Origin: an uncultured Hyphomicrobiales bacterium
GTDB lineage: Bacteria > Pseudomonadota > Alphaproteobacteria > Rhizobiales > Beijerinckiaceae
Length of the DNA: 64,000 nt
Direction: 5' to 3'
NCBI GenBank assembly: GCA_903931945.1
Contig: CAIZEI010000151.1
Location: 1 to 64,000, forward strand
In this document: positions 26,171-36,735 of the stretch, piece after piece
How positions within the stretch are numbered: position 1 is the stretch's first letter
How the letters are laid out: every line of letters begins with the position of its first letter
Notes under the pieces: model-generated
The model's database searches: none
What the model saw: only the letters and a program-made list of their open reading frames with translations
Told to the model about the DNA's origin: nothing
Program-made: the position numbers and the translations under genes

Positions 26171-28588
26171 TTGCGTGTGACGCGGGTTGGAATTGCGAGC
26201 GTTTTTTGCGCTATCGCCATCCTGCTCGCGTCCGCCGCCGTCAGCGGCGCCCAGACCTCTGCGACGCCCCTGGCCGAGCAGACAGCGCAACTTGACAGCG
26301 CCCGAGCGATTCTCGACCAGACCGAGCAGACGCTCACGCGCGGCGACCTTTCCGACCAGACGTTGCAGAATCTGCGGGCCGGGATCGACCCGCTGCCCCA
26401 GTCGCTGCAAATGGTTATCGATGGGTTGCAACCCAGGCTTTCGGACATCAGGGCGCGCATCGCCCAGCTTGGCCCCAGACCGGCGCCAGATGCGCCGCCG
26501 GAGAGCCCCGAGATCGCTGCCGAACGAGACCAGCAGCAAAAGCAGTATGATGCGATAGACGCGATCGTCAAACGCGCCAATCTGATCGCCAAACAAGTTG
26601 AGCAGGATAGCGACTCCATTGCAGTCCGGCGGCGCGAACTTTTTACGCGCGCGCTCTTTGCCCAGACGTCGAGCATTGTTGATCCAAGATTGTGGGCGGC
26701 CGTCACACGGGAAATACCGCGCGACGCACGTGCTTCGCAGACTGTTTTCAGCGACTGGGTGGACAATGCCGCGAGCAAGCTCGACCGCCTGAGCGCAGGT
26801 CTGCTGGCTGGTTCGCTGCTCGCGCTCGCCTTCGCCTGCGCGCTGGCGGTCCGTATCGTGCATCGCCTCAAACTGCGCGATATCAGCGTGAACGACCCTT
26901 CTCCCTTGCGGATGGCCACCGCCGCAGCCTGGGGCGGTCTCGTCGATTCCGCAACGCCTATCGTGGCCGCTTTGGCTGTCAACAGCCTTCTGCACGCGCT
27001 GGATCTTGTGGGCCCCCGCGTGGAGCCGCTGGCTGTCGCTGCGGTCGAAGCGATCATCCGCATTGCGCTGGCCGTCGCCATCGGCCACGCCATCTGTGCG
27101 CCGGGGGCTGCGAACTGGCGAAGGCTCGCCATTTCCGACGCCTCAGCCAGCCGCCTCGGAAAACTGGTCATCGCCGTTGCCGCCGTCGCGTCAGCTTCAA
27201 AGACAATCGAGGCCTGGCTTGATATTATCGGCGCGGGATTGCACACCATTATTGCGCTGCGCGGGTGTGGCGCAGTGGCGGCGGCTGTCTTCACCGGCTT
27301 CGCTTTGCGGGATGTCTCCACCTGGTCCCTGGAGGATGAATGCCTGCCGCCGCGGACCGGCTCCCCCGATTGGCGCGGGCCGGCGCGCGCGGTCGCCTGG
27401 GCTGCCGTCGCGACTGTCATTGGCGCAGCGCTTTCCGGCTATAACGCCTTTGCGTCTTTCCTCGTCGATCAAGCCCTGTGGGTGGTCTTTGTCGGCGCAT
27501 TTCTCTTCCTGTTGCGCGACCTTGGCGAGCAATCCATCGCATCGGCAGTGGACGAACGCGCGGCGGCCAACCGGCGCATCAAAAGCATCGTGGGGCTGCG
27601 CGGCGATTCGCTGGCCCAACTTGCGGTGCTTGCTTCAGGCGCGCTGACAGTCGCCATCGCGCTCGCCGCGCTCTTGCTGACGCTGGCGCCCTGGGGGGTC
27701 GAATCTGACGACATGCTGGGCGGCGTTCGCGCGGCGTTTTTCGGATTCAAGATTGGCGAGGTCACAATATCTCTGTCGAGCATCGCGATCTCGCTGGCGA
27801 TATTCGGCGTGGTCTGGGCGCTCGCACGAGGACTGCAAAACTGGCTTGAAGCAAAATTTCTGCCCAAAACCCGACTCGATTCGGGCTTGCGCAATTCGCT
27901 CTCCACCAGCGTCGGCTATATTGGCGTTCTGTCCGGCATTGCCCTGTCGCTCGGCAACCTCGGCCTGAATTTTGAAAAACTCGCGCTTGTTGCAGGCGCG
28001 CTGTCGGTCGGCATTGGCCTCGGCCTGCAATCGATCGTCAATAATTTTGTTTCCGGCTTGATCCTGCTTTGGGAGCGCGCCATTCGCGTCGGCGACTGGG
28101 TGGTCGTCGGCGACGAGCAGGGTTACGTCAGGCGCATCAATGTGCGATCGACCGAAATCGAGACATTCGACCGAGCGATGATGATTGTCCCCAACTCCAA
28201 TCTCATGTCTGGCGTGGTGAAAAACTGGGTGCGCAATGGCAATGTTGGACGCATCAAGATTTCGATCGCCGTGATGGCGAGCGTTGACCCGGATCGCGTG
28301 CGGACTGTGCTGCTCGAAAGCGCCGCTGCGCCAGAACTTGTGATGAAGACGCCCTCGCCGCAAGCGTTATTTGTCGCCATCGCCGACAATGCCCTCAAAT
28401 TCGACCTGGTCTGCTTTGTGTCGGACGTCGAATCGTCGATGCGCGTGCGCAGTGAATTGAATTTTGAAATTCTGAAACGCTTGCGCGCAGCCCAGATCGA
28501 TCTGTTCTCGCCGCCAACCCAGGTGGCGCTCATCGATATCGACCGGATCGAAACAGCCTTGACGCGCACCGCGCCAAAGGAATCCTGA
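26171..28588 (+). CDS. MscS family mechanosensitive ion channel with DUF3772-type N-terminal domain
   Basis: TTG start; 'GALSVGIGLGLQSIVNNFVSGLILLWERAIRVGDWVVVGDEQGYVRRINVRSTEIETFDRAMMIVPNSNLMSGVVKNW' is a canonical MscS core. Confidence 0.92.
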   Translation: MRVTRVGIASVFCAIAILLASAAVSGAQTSATPLAEQTAQLDSARAILDQTEQTLTRGDLSDQTLQNLRAGIDPLPQSLQMVIDGLQPRLSDIRARIAQLGPRPAPDAPPESPEIAAERDQQQKQYDAIDAIVKRANLIAKQVEQDSDSIAVRRRELFTRALFAQTSSIVDPRLWAAVTREIPRDARASQTVFSDWVDNAASKLDRLSAGLLAGSLLALAFACALAVRIVHRLKLRDISVNDPSPLRMATAAAWGGLVDSATPIVAALAVNSLLHALDLVGPRVEPLAVAAVEAIIRIALAVAIGHAICAPGAANWRRLAISDASASRLGKLVIAVAAVASASKTIEAWLDIIGAGLHTIIALRGCGAVAAAVFTGFALRDVSTWSLEDECLPPRTGSPDWRGPARAVAWAAVATVIGAALSGYNAFASFLVDQALWVVFVGAFLFLLRDLGEQSIASAVDERAAANRRIKSIVGLRGDSLAQLAVLASGALTVAIALAALLLTLAPWGVESDDMLGGVRAAFFGFKIGEVTISLSSIAISLAIFGVVWALARGLQNWLEAKFLPKTRLDSGLRNSLSTSVGYIGVLSGIALSLGNLGLNFEKLALVAGALSVGIGLGLQSIVNNFVSGLILLWERAIRVGDWVVVGDEQGYVRRINVRSTEIETFDRAMMIVPNSNLMSGVVKNWVRNGNVGRIKISIAVMASVDPDRVRTVLLESAAAPELVMKTPSPQALFVAIADNALKFDLVCFVSDVESSMRVRSELNFEILKRLRAAQIDLFSPPTQVALIDIDRIETALTRTAPKES

Positions 28589-28591
28589 ACA

Positions 28592-29068
28592 TCACGTTTG
28601 CAAAACGGCGGAACCGTTGGTTTCGATTTCGGTCTCGTTCGCGCCGAACTCCCGGATGATCTCGCTCAGTCCACTTTCTTGCACGGCTTGCGCCGCGTCC
28701 GGCACGCTGAACCAGCGGCGAATCCGTTCTTTCTTTTCCAGCCAGTTCTTACGCTCGGTTGCGACCTCAAGCGGAAAGATTGTCACCTCGCAAGGCAGTG
28801 TCGCGCCATTTTTCCCGCGCTTGATATAGCGATAAACGCCAATCGGCTCCTTGCCGACCTTGCCAACGATACCCGCCTCTTCCAGCGCCTCGCGCGCAGC
28901 CGCCGCGTGGGGTTTGCGGCCTTTCATCGGCCAGCCCTTGGGCAGAATCCAGCGTCGCGTTCCGCGCGTCGATACGAGCATAATTTCAAGGCCTTGCGAC
29001 CGGCGCCAGGGTAGTGCGCCATATTGCGCCCGCGCTGGCCTCACCCCCCTTTCGTAAAGCGCTTTCAT
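28592..29068 (-). CDS. NUDIX hydrolase
   Basis: 'GWPMKGRKPHAAAAREALEEAGIVGKVG' Nudix box-like motif; 'ISTRGTRRWILPKGW'-type context. Confidence 0.9.
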   Translation of the reverse strand: MKALYERGVRPARAQYGALPWRRSQGLEIMLVSTRGTRRWILPKGWPMKGRKPHAAAAREALEEAGIVGKVGKEPIGVYRYIKRGKNGATLPCEVTIFPLEVATERKNWLEKKERIRRWFSVPDAAQAVQESGLSEIIREFGANETEIETNGSAVLQT

Positions 29069-29321
29069 GCCCGATCTCCAGCACTGCGCAATTGCGCTAT
29101 CGTCAGCGCGCGTGGCGTTCTCGCCAAGGCTCCGCGTTCCGCTTTTCGTAACCCTTTTGACCGCGCATTCAAGCAGGTAAATCGCCCTGACCTGCTTTTT
29201 ATCAGACCTGCCGGCTGATCTGCGATATAAGCCTCGCCATGCGAGACATCCACGATCGTGATACAGAACATCTCCGCAAGGAGATTTTGCAATTTTAACA
29301 AATTCTTGACGCAGAACAGCG

Positions 29322-29840
29322 ATGAAAATACCGCTTATGACCTGCTTTTCCCTCCTCGCAGCCCTTGGCGTTTCGCTCGGCGGCTGCGCCGCCCCGGCGC
29401 CAGCGCCAGCGAATGCTGGAACGCCAAGTTTCTACCTGCCGCTTGATTCGGGCGCCGCCGCCATCGACCCGCTTGCGGCGCGCGACATGATCTCGATTTA
29501 CAGGCGCAACAATGGTCTGCCAGCCCTGACGCTGGATCCGGCGCTGCAGGACGAAGCGCGCGCCGCTGTGCTCGCCATGGCGCAAGCCAACGCCGTCAGC
29601 GCCACGCGCCTCGGCCCCTTGTCCAAACGTCTCCAGGCAGCCCACGCGCCCCACACAACCGGCGTCGAAAACGTATCGGCGGGCTACCATACGCTGGCCG
29701 AAGCCTTTTCGGGCTGGCGCGAATCCAAGCCACACAACGCCAACATGCTCGCGCCAACGGCGCGGCATATGGGCATTGCGACCGCTTATGCGCCAGGCAG
29801 CAAATATAAGGTTTTCTGGGCGCTGGTGCTGACCGATTAG
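29322..29840 (+). CDS. CAP (SCP/PR1) domain lipoprotein-like protein
   Basis: Lipobox-like 'LGVSLGGCAAP'; 'ISIYRRNNGLPALTLDPALQDEARAAVLAMAQ', 'GVENVSAGYHTLAEAFSGWRESKPHNANML' CAP motifs. Confidence 0.88.
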   Translation: MKIPLMTCFSLLAALGVSLGGCAAPAPAPANAGTPSFYLPLDSGAAAIDPLAARDMISIYRRNNGLPALTLDPALQDEARAAVLAMAQANAVSATRLGPLSKRLQAAHAPHTTGVENVSAGYHTLAEAFSGWRESKPHNANMLAPTARHMGIATAYAPGSKYKVFWALVLTD

Positions 29841-30619
29841 GCAACAAGCTCGACAGCCAACGCATTTTGTGCGCGCGCAGCCCCCGAAAATTGCGTTTGG
29901 ACCGCGCCGGCGAGCCAGACATCGAGAAATACGTCGAGCCAGGCTTCAACCGCTGCGTCAAAGCGGAACCAGTCGGCGCGATGCAGCGCAGCGGGATGGG
30001 CGCCGGGCGCATCCAGCTGTTCGCTCGCCTTGACGGACCAGCGGCACATCATGGCGAATGTGACTTCCGGGTGGAACTGCAAGCCAAATGCCCCGCGCGC
30101 ATAGCGGAAGGCCTGATTGGGAAAGGTTTCGCCCTGCGCCAGCAGATCGGCGCCGCGCGGCAGATCGAACCCCTCGCAATGCCAGTGATAGACGTGGCCG
30201 GGAAAGAGGCCGTCGCACAGCAATTGGCCCGCATCTGTCGCCTCAACGCGGTAATAACCCCGCTCGACGCGCTCGCGGGGGTGACGGTAAACGCGGGCGC
30301 CGAGGCGGCGGGCCAGCATCTGGGCGCCAAGGCAAACGCCAAGAAACGGCTTCGCCTCGCGCAATGGCGTTTCAATCCAGTCGATCTCACGCAAGATATA
30401 ATCGTCGCTGTCATTGGCGCTCATCGGTCCGCCAAAAATGATGGCGCCAGCATGATATTTCAGTGTTGGCGGCAGCGGATCGCCAAAACGCGGCAGACGG
30501 ATATCCAGTTGATGTCCGCGTTGTTGCAACAGGCGACCGATCCTGCCAGCCGAGGAGTGCTCCTGATGGAGCACAACAAGAACGGGCTTTTTATGATCCG
30601 CGCAGACATTGCAATTCAT
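29837..30619 (-). CDS. Type 1 glutamine amidotransferase (GMP synthase-like)
   Basis: 'GAIIFGGPMSAND', 'FLGVCLGAQMLARRLGARV' (nucleophile Cys), 'FGLQFHPEVT' (catalytic His/Glu). Start could extend to 30655. Confidence 0.9.
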   Translation of the reverse strand: MNCNVCADHKKPVLVVLHQEHSSAGRIGRLLQQRGHQLDIRLPRFGDPLPPTLKYHAGAIIFGGPMSANDSDDYILREIDWIETPLREAKPFLGVCLGAQMLARRLGARVYRHPRERVERGYYRVEATDAGQLLCDGLFPGHVYHWHCEGFDLPRGADLLAQGETFPNQAFRYARGAFGLQFHPEVTFAMMCRWSVKASEQLDAPGAHPAALHRADWFRFDAAVEAWLDVFLDVWLAGAVQTQFSGAARAQNALAVELVA

Positions 30620-30674
30620 TGGCGATCTGCTCTTGGGCGCCGGAACATCCAGCATTTGAAACAGCTCTGAAGCA

Positions 30675-31472
30675 TCAAACGTGCCGTTTCATCTGCAATC
30701 CAGCCAGTATCGGCAACAGCAGTGAATCGGGAATGAACGGAAGCAACGCGACACCCAATTTATTTGCAAAACCCGTGATGACGAGCCGCCGTCCGGCCAT
30801 CATGGCGCGGTAGCCGGAGTGGGCGACGGCAAGCGAAGACATCGTGGGAACGCGGGCCATCGTGGCAGCCTCTATCCCGGCGCGCGCCTGAAAGGCGGTT
30901 GCTGTAAAGCCAGGGCAAAGGCAGGTGACGGTCACTCCCGACGCCTTGAGTTCTTCGCTCATCGCCAGACTGAATGAGCGGACGAACGCCTTTGTCGCGT
31001 AGTAGACAGCCATGCCCGGCCCCGGAAGAAATGAGGCGACGGACGCCACATTGAGGATACGCCCGCGCGAGCGGATAATATCAGGCGCAAAACGCAGGGT
31101 GAGGTCGGTCAGCAAACGGACATTGAGGTCGATCATCTCCAGTTGCGCCGCAGGGTCGAGAGCCACAGCGGCTCCGTTCAGGCCAAACCCCGCGTTGTTC
31201 ACGAGAATCGAAACCTGCGCGCCGGCTGCCGTCAGCGCAGCGGCAAGCTCCCCGCCCGCCGCAGGCCGGGCAAGATCAATCGGAATCACAAGTGGCGGCG
31301 GTCGCCCCATCGACGTGATTTCCAATGCCAGCGCCGCCAGTTTATCGGCGCTCCGGGCCACAAGCGCGAGGTCGTGACCCTCGCGCGCCATGATCCGCGC
31401 GAGATCAGCCCCGATGCCGCCGGAGGCGCCCGTTATGAGCGCCAGCCGCCTGATTTCGCCATCGCCCGTCAT
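30675..31472 (-). CDS. SDR family short-chain dehydrogenase
   Basis: 'LALITGASGGIGADLARIMAREGHDLALVAR', 'VSILVNNAGFG', 'YYATKAFVRSFSLAMSEEL'. Start at ATG 31472. Confidence 0.9.
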   Translation of the reverse strand: MTGDGEIRRLALITGASGGIGADLARIMAREGHDLALVARSADKLAALALEITSMGRPPPLVIPIDLARPAAGGELAAALTAAGAQVSILVNNAGFGLNGAAVALDPAAQLEMIDLNVRLLTDLTLRFAPDIIRSRGRILNVASVASFLPGPGMAVYYATKAFVRSFSLAMSEELKASGVTVTCLCPGFTATAFQARAGIEAATMARVPTMSSLAVAHSGYRAMMAGRRLVITGFANKLGVALLPFIPDSLLLPILAGLQMKRHV

Positions 31473-31631
31473 CGATTTTCCTTGGGCGGCCTGATTGCCG
31501 CCAGATTGGACCGCTCGCTCCCGCATCTTCACGCTACAGCGCGACAAGGTAAAGCGTTCCTTAACCTTAGGGTGAAATAAGCTGTTTGTTAACCATCTTT
31601 CTCAATTTCCGGCGGCGCGATCTTAACCGAA

Positions 31632-32921
31632 ATGCCCATCGTCCACGGTATGCGTAAAAAGGGCGTTCTGGCTTTCCCCACGGAACGCCGGAATGCCGGC
31701 GCTCGACTGTTGCGCATCGCCGGCATTCTCCTCCCGCTGCTGGCCGGAGGCTGCGCCGGGGGAAAAATCCCGGCCAATCCCGATGCGACGCTGTTCAATC
31801 CGGAAAAGGCCACCAACGCCGAATCCTACAACGGCCAGGAAGGCGGCGGTTTCCGGCTTGATCCCGACAAAATGTGCGCCCCGCCGGGCATCGGCAATTT
31901 CATCATGCCGCCGACACCCGATGAGCGGGCGCCCAAGGCGTCCCTCGACATGCGCATGCGCTATTCGCCTGGCGATCGGCTGAATATCATCGTTCCTGGA
32001 ATGGACGATTTTTCCGGCGATTTTGTTATCAATGCCGACGGTCGCATCATCCTGCCCTTCGCTGGCGAGGTGATGGCGCTTGGTCTGACCAATACGGAAT
32101 TGCAATCGCGGATTCTCGGCGCCTTTATCAAGGCGGGCGTCTTCAAGGCCAACGGGTTGCGCATCAGCGTGCGACCAGTGCAATATGCGCCAACCAATGT
32201 GTATGTGAATGGCGCGGTGTTTTATCCCGGTCGCGCAGTCATCAACAATCTGAAGGACTCCGACAAGACGGATAAATACCTGACCAAGGTCGGAGATTCC
32301 CCGATTGACCGCTTTGTGTCCTCGGGCATTGAATCGGCAGGCGGCGTGCGACCGGACGCCGATGTCGCGCATATCACCCTGATACGCAATGGACAACGCT
32401 ATGTGCTGAACTGGCGCGGCGCTTTCACTGGCGAGCCCGTCGATGATGTCGCATTGATTTCGGGCGATACGCTGTTTGTGCCGGAAGCGCCCTGTTTTCA
32501 GGCGGGCCTCGTGCGCCCCTCGCAGATCACGCCGCCAGGCATCCGCGTATTCATGTCAAACCTGACACAGCCGGCTCAGAACAATGCGGGCTCGGCGATC
32601 AGCAAGGACACCTTCGGACTGCCCTATGGCTCGCGCTTTTTGCAAGGGCTTGTGGCCGCCAACTGCGTCGGCGGTTCGCGCACCAGCAATGCCGCGCGCC
32701 AGGGCGTCCTGATCAGCAGGAACCCCAAAACCGGTCGATCCGAAGTCATCCAGCGTTCCATTGAGGAGCTGGTGCGCAGCCCGGATCGCGACGCGCTCAA
32801 TCCGCATTTAATGCCCGACGACGCCATCGCCTGCTACGATAGTTCAGTCACGGAAGGTCGCGAAATCCTGTCGACGCTGTTCTCGGCGTTCAGCGCAGGC
32901 AGCACGGCAAAAGGACTTTAG
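31632..32921 (+). CDS. Polysaccharide biosynthesis/export protein (Wza/OPX family)
   Basis: Lipobox-like 'LLAGGCAGG', 'YSPGDRLNIIVPGMDDFSGDFVINADGRIILPFAGEVMALGLTNTELQSRI', 'NVYVNGAVFYPGRAVI'. Confidence 0.88.
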   Translation: MPIVHGMRKKGVLAFPTERRNAGARLLRIAGILLPLLAGGCAGGKIPANPDATLFNPEKATNAESYNGQEGGGFRLDPDKMCAPPGIGNFIMPPTPDERAPKASLDMRMRYSPGDRLNIIVPGMDDFSGDFVINADGRIILPFAGEVMALGLTNTELQSRILGAFIKAGVFKANGLRISVRPVQYAPTNVYVNGAVFYPGRAVINNLKDSDKTDKYLTKVGDSPIDRFVSSGIESAGGVRPDADVAHITLIRNGQRYVLNWRGAFTGEPVDDVALISGDTLFVPEAPCFQAGLVRPSQITPPGIRVFMSNLTQPAQNNAGSAISKDTFGLPYGSRFLQGLVAANCVGGSRTSNAARQGVLISRNPKTGRSEVIQRSIEELVRSPDRDALNPHLMPDDAIACYDSSVTEGREILSTLFSAFSAGSTAKGL

Positions 32922-33040
32922 TCGCGCCATTTGCAGTTTTGCTCCGGACATCGGTATTTGCTATCGAAACGCGAACGGAAGCGCAGCGCCCGGCGCCGCT
33001 CCGAACGTGTCCTGTCCTGAGTCTGAGGAAGCCCGCACCC

Positions 33041-35329
33041 ATGCGAAACGATGTGCAGATTGCGCGGGCCAATGGCTTGATGGGCGCGGGTCGTCTGGCC
33101 GAAGCGATCGCTGTCTTGAACGAAGCCGCACGGATCGAACCAAGGGATCATCGCGCACACCATATGCTCGGCGTTGCGCTGGCGCAGGCCGGTCAATTCG
33201 AGGCCGGGGAAAAAGCTCTCAAAAAGGCGCACAAACTCTCGCCAAAGTCAGGGTCGGTGCTCTGCGACCATGCGACTCTTCTGATCCTCGCAAAACGCAA
33301 TGCCGAGGCGCTGCCCTTGCTGGAGCAGGCGCGACGGCTGGAGCCCGGGCTTGCCTCCGCGCTGTTCTACCACGGCGTCGTATTGACCAATCTTGAGCGC
33401 CCGGAAGAGGCTCTCCGGGCCTACGATGCGCTGTTGAAACGCGAGCCGCGCAATCCCCTCGCGCTGCAAAATCGCGCGGCCTTGCTGCTAAAACTCAAAC
33501 GATGCGATGACGCCCTCGCCGCCGTTGACGCGCTGCTCGCGCTGTCCCCGCAGCATCCGCCGGCGCTGGCGCTGAAAGCTTCCGTGCTTGCCGAGCAGAT
33601 GCGATACGCGGACGCCCTGGCCTTATGTGACGCCGCGCTGGCGCGCGATCCTAAACTGGCGGACGCTCATCACACGCGCGGCGTTGCGCTCACTCGGCTT
33701 GGCGAGACCGCGGCGGGCGTTGCCGCCTTGACGCGCGCCATCGAGTTGAAACCGGATTTTGCCGGCGCATGGCTCAATCTGGCGCGCGTGCAGCGCGTCA
33801 ACTGGAAGCTTGAAGAGGCAGGCGAAGCCTATCAGCATCTGCTTGCGATTGAGCCGAACAACGATCAGGCGCGGATTGAGTTTGCATCGACTTTGTCGTT
33901 GCTCGGAATGCACGGGGAAGCCGCAGGATTGCTGGCTGAGGTCTATGCCAACGCGCCCGAGACGCCCTTCGTCCTCGGTCAATTGATTCATGCGCGACGA
34001 CATATGTGCGACTGGCGCGATATCGATGCGCAGCTCGGGCAATTGTGCGCAGCAATCGATGCGGACAGGCTCGCCTCTCCGCCCTTTCCACTGCTGGCGC
34101 TTGACATCGGGCCGGACCGATTACGGCGTGCGACGGTGCGATACGCGAACTATTGCTTCCCGTCCGCGCCGGCCTTTCCTGCGCGCCGGGCCGGCGCGGG
34201 CGAACGTATCCGCGTCGCCTATCTGTCGGGCGAATTCCGTGATCAGGCCACCGCCTATCTGATGGCTGAAGTCTATGAATCGCACGACTCCGCGCGGTTT
34301 GAAATTTTCGGCGTCGATACGGGCCCGCGCGGCGAGGGGGACATGCGCCAGCGGCTGGAAAAAGCGTTTGGCGGCATCAGGCCTATGGGCGGCGCGACCG
34401 ATACGGAAATCGCGCGCTGGCTGAATGATGAAAAAATTGACATCGCGGTCGATCTCAATGGCTGGTTCGGCGAGGGCCGGCACGGCGTTTTCGCCATGCG
34501 ACCCTGTCCGGTGCAGGTCAATTATCTCGGCCTGCCAGGAACGCTCGGGTCCGATTATTACGATTACATTGTCGGCGATAGCGATGTCACGCCGCGCGGC
34601 TCCGACAGCGAATGTGTCGAAAACATTGTGCGTCTGCCCGAATGCTATCAGCCCAACGACTCCCGCCGCGCCATTGACGCGCACATCCCCGCGCGAAAAG
34701 ACCTGGGCCTGCCGGAACATGGCTTTGTTTTTTGCTGTTTCAACAACAACCACAAAATCGAACCCATCATGTTCGATCCCTGGATGCGGCTGCTGCGACA
34801 GGTCGAGGGCAGCGTGCTCTGGCTCGTCATCCGCAACGACGCAGCGCAGCGCAATCTGATCCTTGAAGCCGGCAAGCGCGGCGTCGATCCCAGGCGGCTG
34901 GTGTTTGCGCCCTATGCCAAACTTTCAGAACATCTGGCGCGGCACGCGCGCGCCGATCTCTTCCTCGATACGCTGCCGCATAATGCGCATACGACGGCAA
35001 GCGATTCATTATGGGCAGGCGTGCCTGTGCTGACCTGCGTCGGCGACACATTCGCCGGGCGCGTCGGCGCCAGTCTCCTGCGCGCGGTCAACCTGCCTGA
35101 ACTCGTGACGCACACTCTTGCAGACTACGAGGCGCTGGCGCTGAAACTGGCCCGCGATCCGGCCTTGCTCGGCGGATATCGCGCGCGGCTTGCCGCCAAC
35201 CGCCTGACCTCGCCCCTGTTCAACGGCGCGCGTTATACGCGTCACCTCGAACGCGCATTCGAGGAGATGGTCGCTATCAGCCGCCGTGGCGAGCCGCCGC
35301 GTTCGTTTGATGTTGAAGCGATGGATTGA
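33041..35329 (+). CDS. TPR-repeat O-linked GlcNAc transferase-like protein (SPINDLY/OGT family)
   Basis: Multiple TPRs, then 'IRVAYLSGEFRDQATAYLMAEVYESHD', 'IDIAVDLNGWFGEGRHGVFAMRPCPVQVNYLGLPGTLGSDYYDYIVGDSDVTP', 'FLDTLPHNAHTTASDSLWAGVPVLTCVGDTFAGRVGASLL'. The ORF could start at 32939. Confidence 0.9.
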   Translation: MRNDVQIARANGLMGAGRLAEAIAVLNEAARIEPRDHRAHHMLGVALAQAGQFEAGEKALKKAHKLSPKSGSVLCDHATLLILAKRNAEALPLLEQARRLEPGLASALFYHGVVLTNLERPEEALRAYDALLKREPRNPLALQNRAALLLKLKRCDDALAAVDALLALSPQHPPALALKASVLAEQMRYADALALCDAALARDPKLADAHHTRGVALTRLGETAAGVAALTRAIELKPDFAGAWLNLARVQRVNWKLEEAGEAYQHLLAIEPNNDQARIEFASTLSLLGMHGEAAGLLAEVYANAPETPFVLGQLIHARRHMCDWRDIDAQLGQLCAAIDADRLASPPFPLLALDIGPDRLRRATVRYANYCFPSAPAFPARRAGAGERIRVAYLSGEFRDQATAYLMAEVYESHDSARFEIFGVDTGPRGEGDMRQRLEKAFGGIRPMGGATDTEIARWLNDEKIDIAVDLNGWFGEGRHGVFAMRPCPVQVNYLGLPGTLGSDYYDYIVGDSDVTPRGSDSECVENIVRLPECYQPNDSRRAIDAHIPARKDLGLPEHGFVFCCFNNNHKIEPIMFDPWMRLLRQVEGSVLWLVIRNDAAQRNLILEAGKRGVDPRRLVFAPYAKLSEHLARHARADLFLDTLPHNAHTTASDSLWAGVPVLTCVGDTFAGRVGASLLRAVNLPELVTHTLADYEALALKLARDPALLGGYRARLAANRLTSPLFNGARYTRHLERAFEEMVAISRRGEPPRSFDVEAMD

Positions 35330-35330
35330 A

Positions 35331-36713
35331 TTATTTCGCCAGCGCGTCGAGCACCCGGGCCCAGCTCCGCGCGCCCTTGTGGAACGACGAGAGTTCGTAT
35401 TTCTCGTTTGGCGAGTGAATGCAGTCGTCGTCGAGGCCAAAGCCAATCATCAGCGAATCCATGCCAAGGCTGCGCTTGAAATCGCCGACGATCGGGATTG
35501 AGCCGCCCGAACCGCCAATGACCGGCTCCCTGCCCCATTCGGCGCGCAACGCCGCATGGGCGCGACCCAAAGCCTCGGAAGAAAATGGCAGTTGTAAAGC
35601 CGGCGACGCCCCGTGGCGCTGGAATTCAACGCGGCAATCGGGCGGCAGGGATTTCTGCACATAGTCGCGGAAACTGTTCAGCACCGCCTCCGGGTTCTGC
35701 CGTCCGACGAGCCGGAAGGAAAACTTGCCGCTCGCCTGCGCCGGCAAGACCGTCTTCGAGCCCTGCCCGGCATAGCCGCCCGATATTCCGTTCACGTCGC
35801 ATGTGGGGCGCGACCAGATCTGTTCGAGCACGCTGCGGCCCTTTTCTCCCGCCGGTGTGGAAAGCCCGACCGCGCCGAGAAACGCAGCCGGATTGAAGGG
35901 AATGTCCCGCCATTGTTCAGCGATCTCGGGCGGCAGCTCTTCGACGCCATCGTAAAAGCCCGGCAACGTGATGCGACCGTTTTGATCGTGCAGTCCGGCG
36001 ATCACGCGCGCCAGCACATGGATCGGATTGACCGCCGCCCCGCCGAACAGACCGGAGTGAAGGTCGCGCGTCGCCGCCTTGATGGTGACTTCCTCAAGCG
36101 CAAGGCCGCGCAACATCGCGGTCACCATCGGCGTCTCACGATCCCACATATTGGTGTCGCAGACGAGAATGAGATCGGCGTGCAGTTCGTCCGCGTTGGC
36201 GGCAAGGAACGCGGGGAGCGAGGGCGAGCCGGTTTCCTCCTCGCCTTCAAACAGGATTGAAACATCGCAGGGCAGCCCGCCTGTCTGCATATAGGCCCTG
36301 CAAGCTTCCACGAAGGTCATCAGTTGACCCTTGTCGTCGGCGGCGCCGCGCGCAAAGATCCGTTTGCCCGTCGGGCCATCCGCAAGGCGCGGCTTGAATG
36401 GTTCGGTCTGCCACAGCTCCAGGGGATCGGCAGGCTGCACATCGTAATGCCCATAGAACAGCACATGCGGCGCGCCGGGTTTTCCACATTTCGCATGACC
36501 CACCACCATCGGATGCCCTGCTGTTGGACGCACAGACGCGTCAAACCCGATGCTGTTGAGATCGTCCGCCAACGCCTGCGCGGCGCGGGCGCAATCGCTG
36601 GCATAGGCGGCATCGGTCGATACAGAGGGGATTTCGATCAGACCGAACAGGCGTTTGAGCGCGTCGTCCTGATTGGCGTCGATGCGCGACAGGACGGTTT
36701 CAAGGACGGCCAT
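35331..36713 (-). CDS. M20 family metallopeptidase (dipeptidase)
   Basis: 'VLFYGHYDVQPADPLELWQTEPFKP', 'RGAADDKGQLMTFVEA', 'FEGEEETGSPSL', 'GGSGGSIPIVGDFKRSLG'. Confidence 0.92.
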   Translation of the reverse strand: MAVLETVLSRIDANQDDALKRLFGLIEIPSVSTDAAYASDCARAAQALADDLNSIGFDASVRPTAGHPMVVGHAKCGKPGAPHVLFYGHYDVQPADPLELWQTEPFKPRLADGPTGKRIFARGAADDKGQLMTFVEACRAYMQTGGLPCDVSILFEGEEETGSPSLPAFLAANADELHADLILVCDTNMWDRETPMVTAMLRGLALEEVTIKAATRDLHSGLFGGAAVNPIHVLARVIAGLHDQNGRITLPGFYDGVEELPPEIAEQWRDIPFNPAAFLGAVGLSTPAGEKGRSVLEQIWSRPTCDVNGISGGYAGQGSKTVLPAQASGKFSFRLVGRQNPEAVLNSFRDYVQKSLPPDCRVEFQRHGASPALQLPFSSEALGRAHAALRAEWGREPVIGGSGGSIPIVGDFKRSLGMDSLMIGFGLDDDCIHSPNEKYELSSFHKGARSWARVLDALAK

Positions 36714-36735
36714 GGGACTCTCCGGCGAAAGGGGC

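Noticed and set aside
25637-27420. Long minus-strand ORFs (483 and 447 aa)
   Set aside because: Antisense to the IalB and MscS genes; Ser/Ala/Arg-rich shadow sequences.
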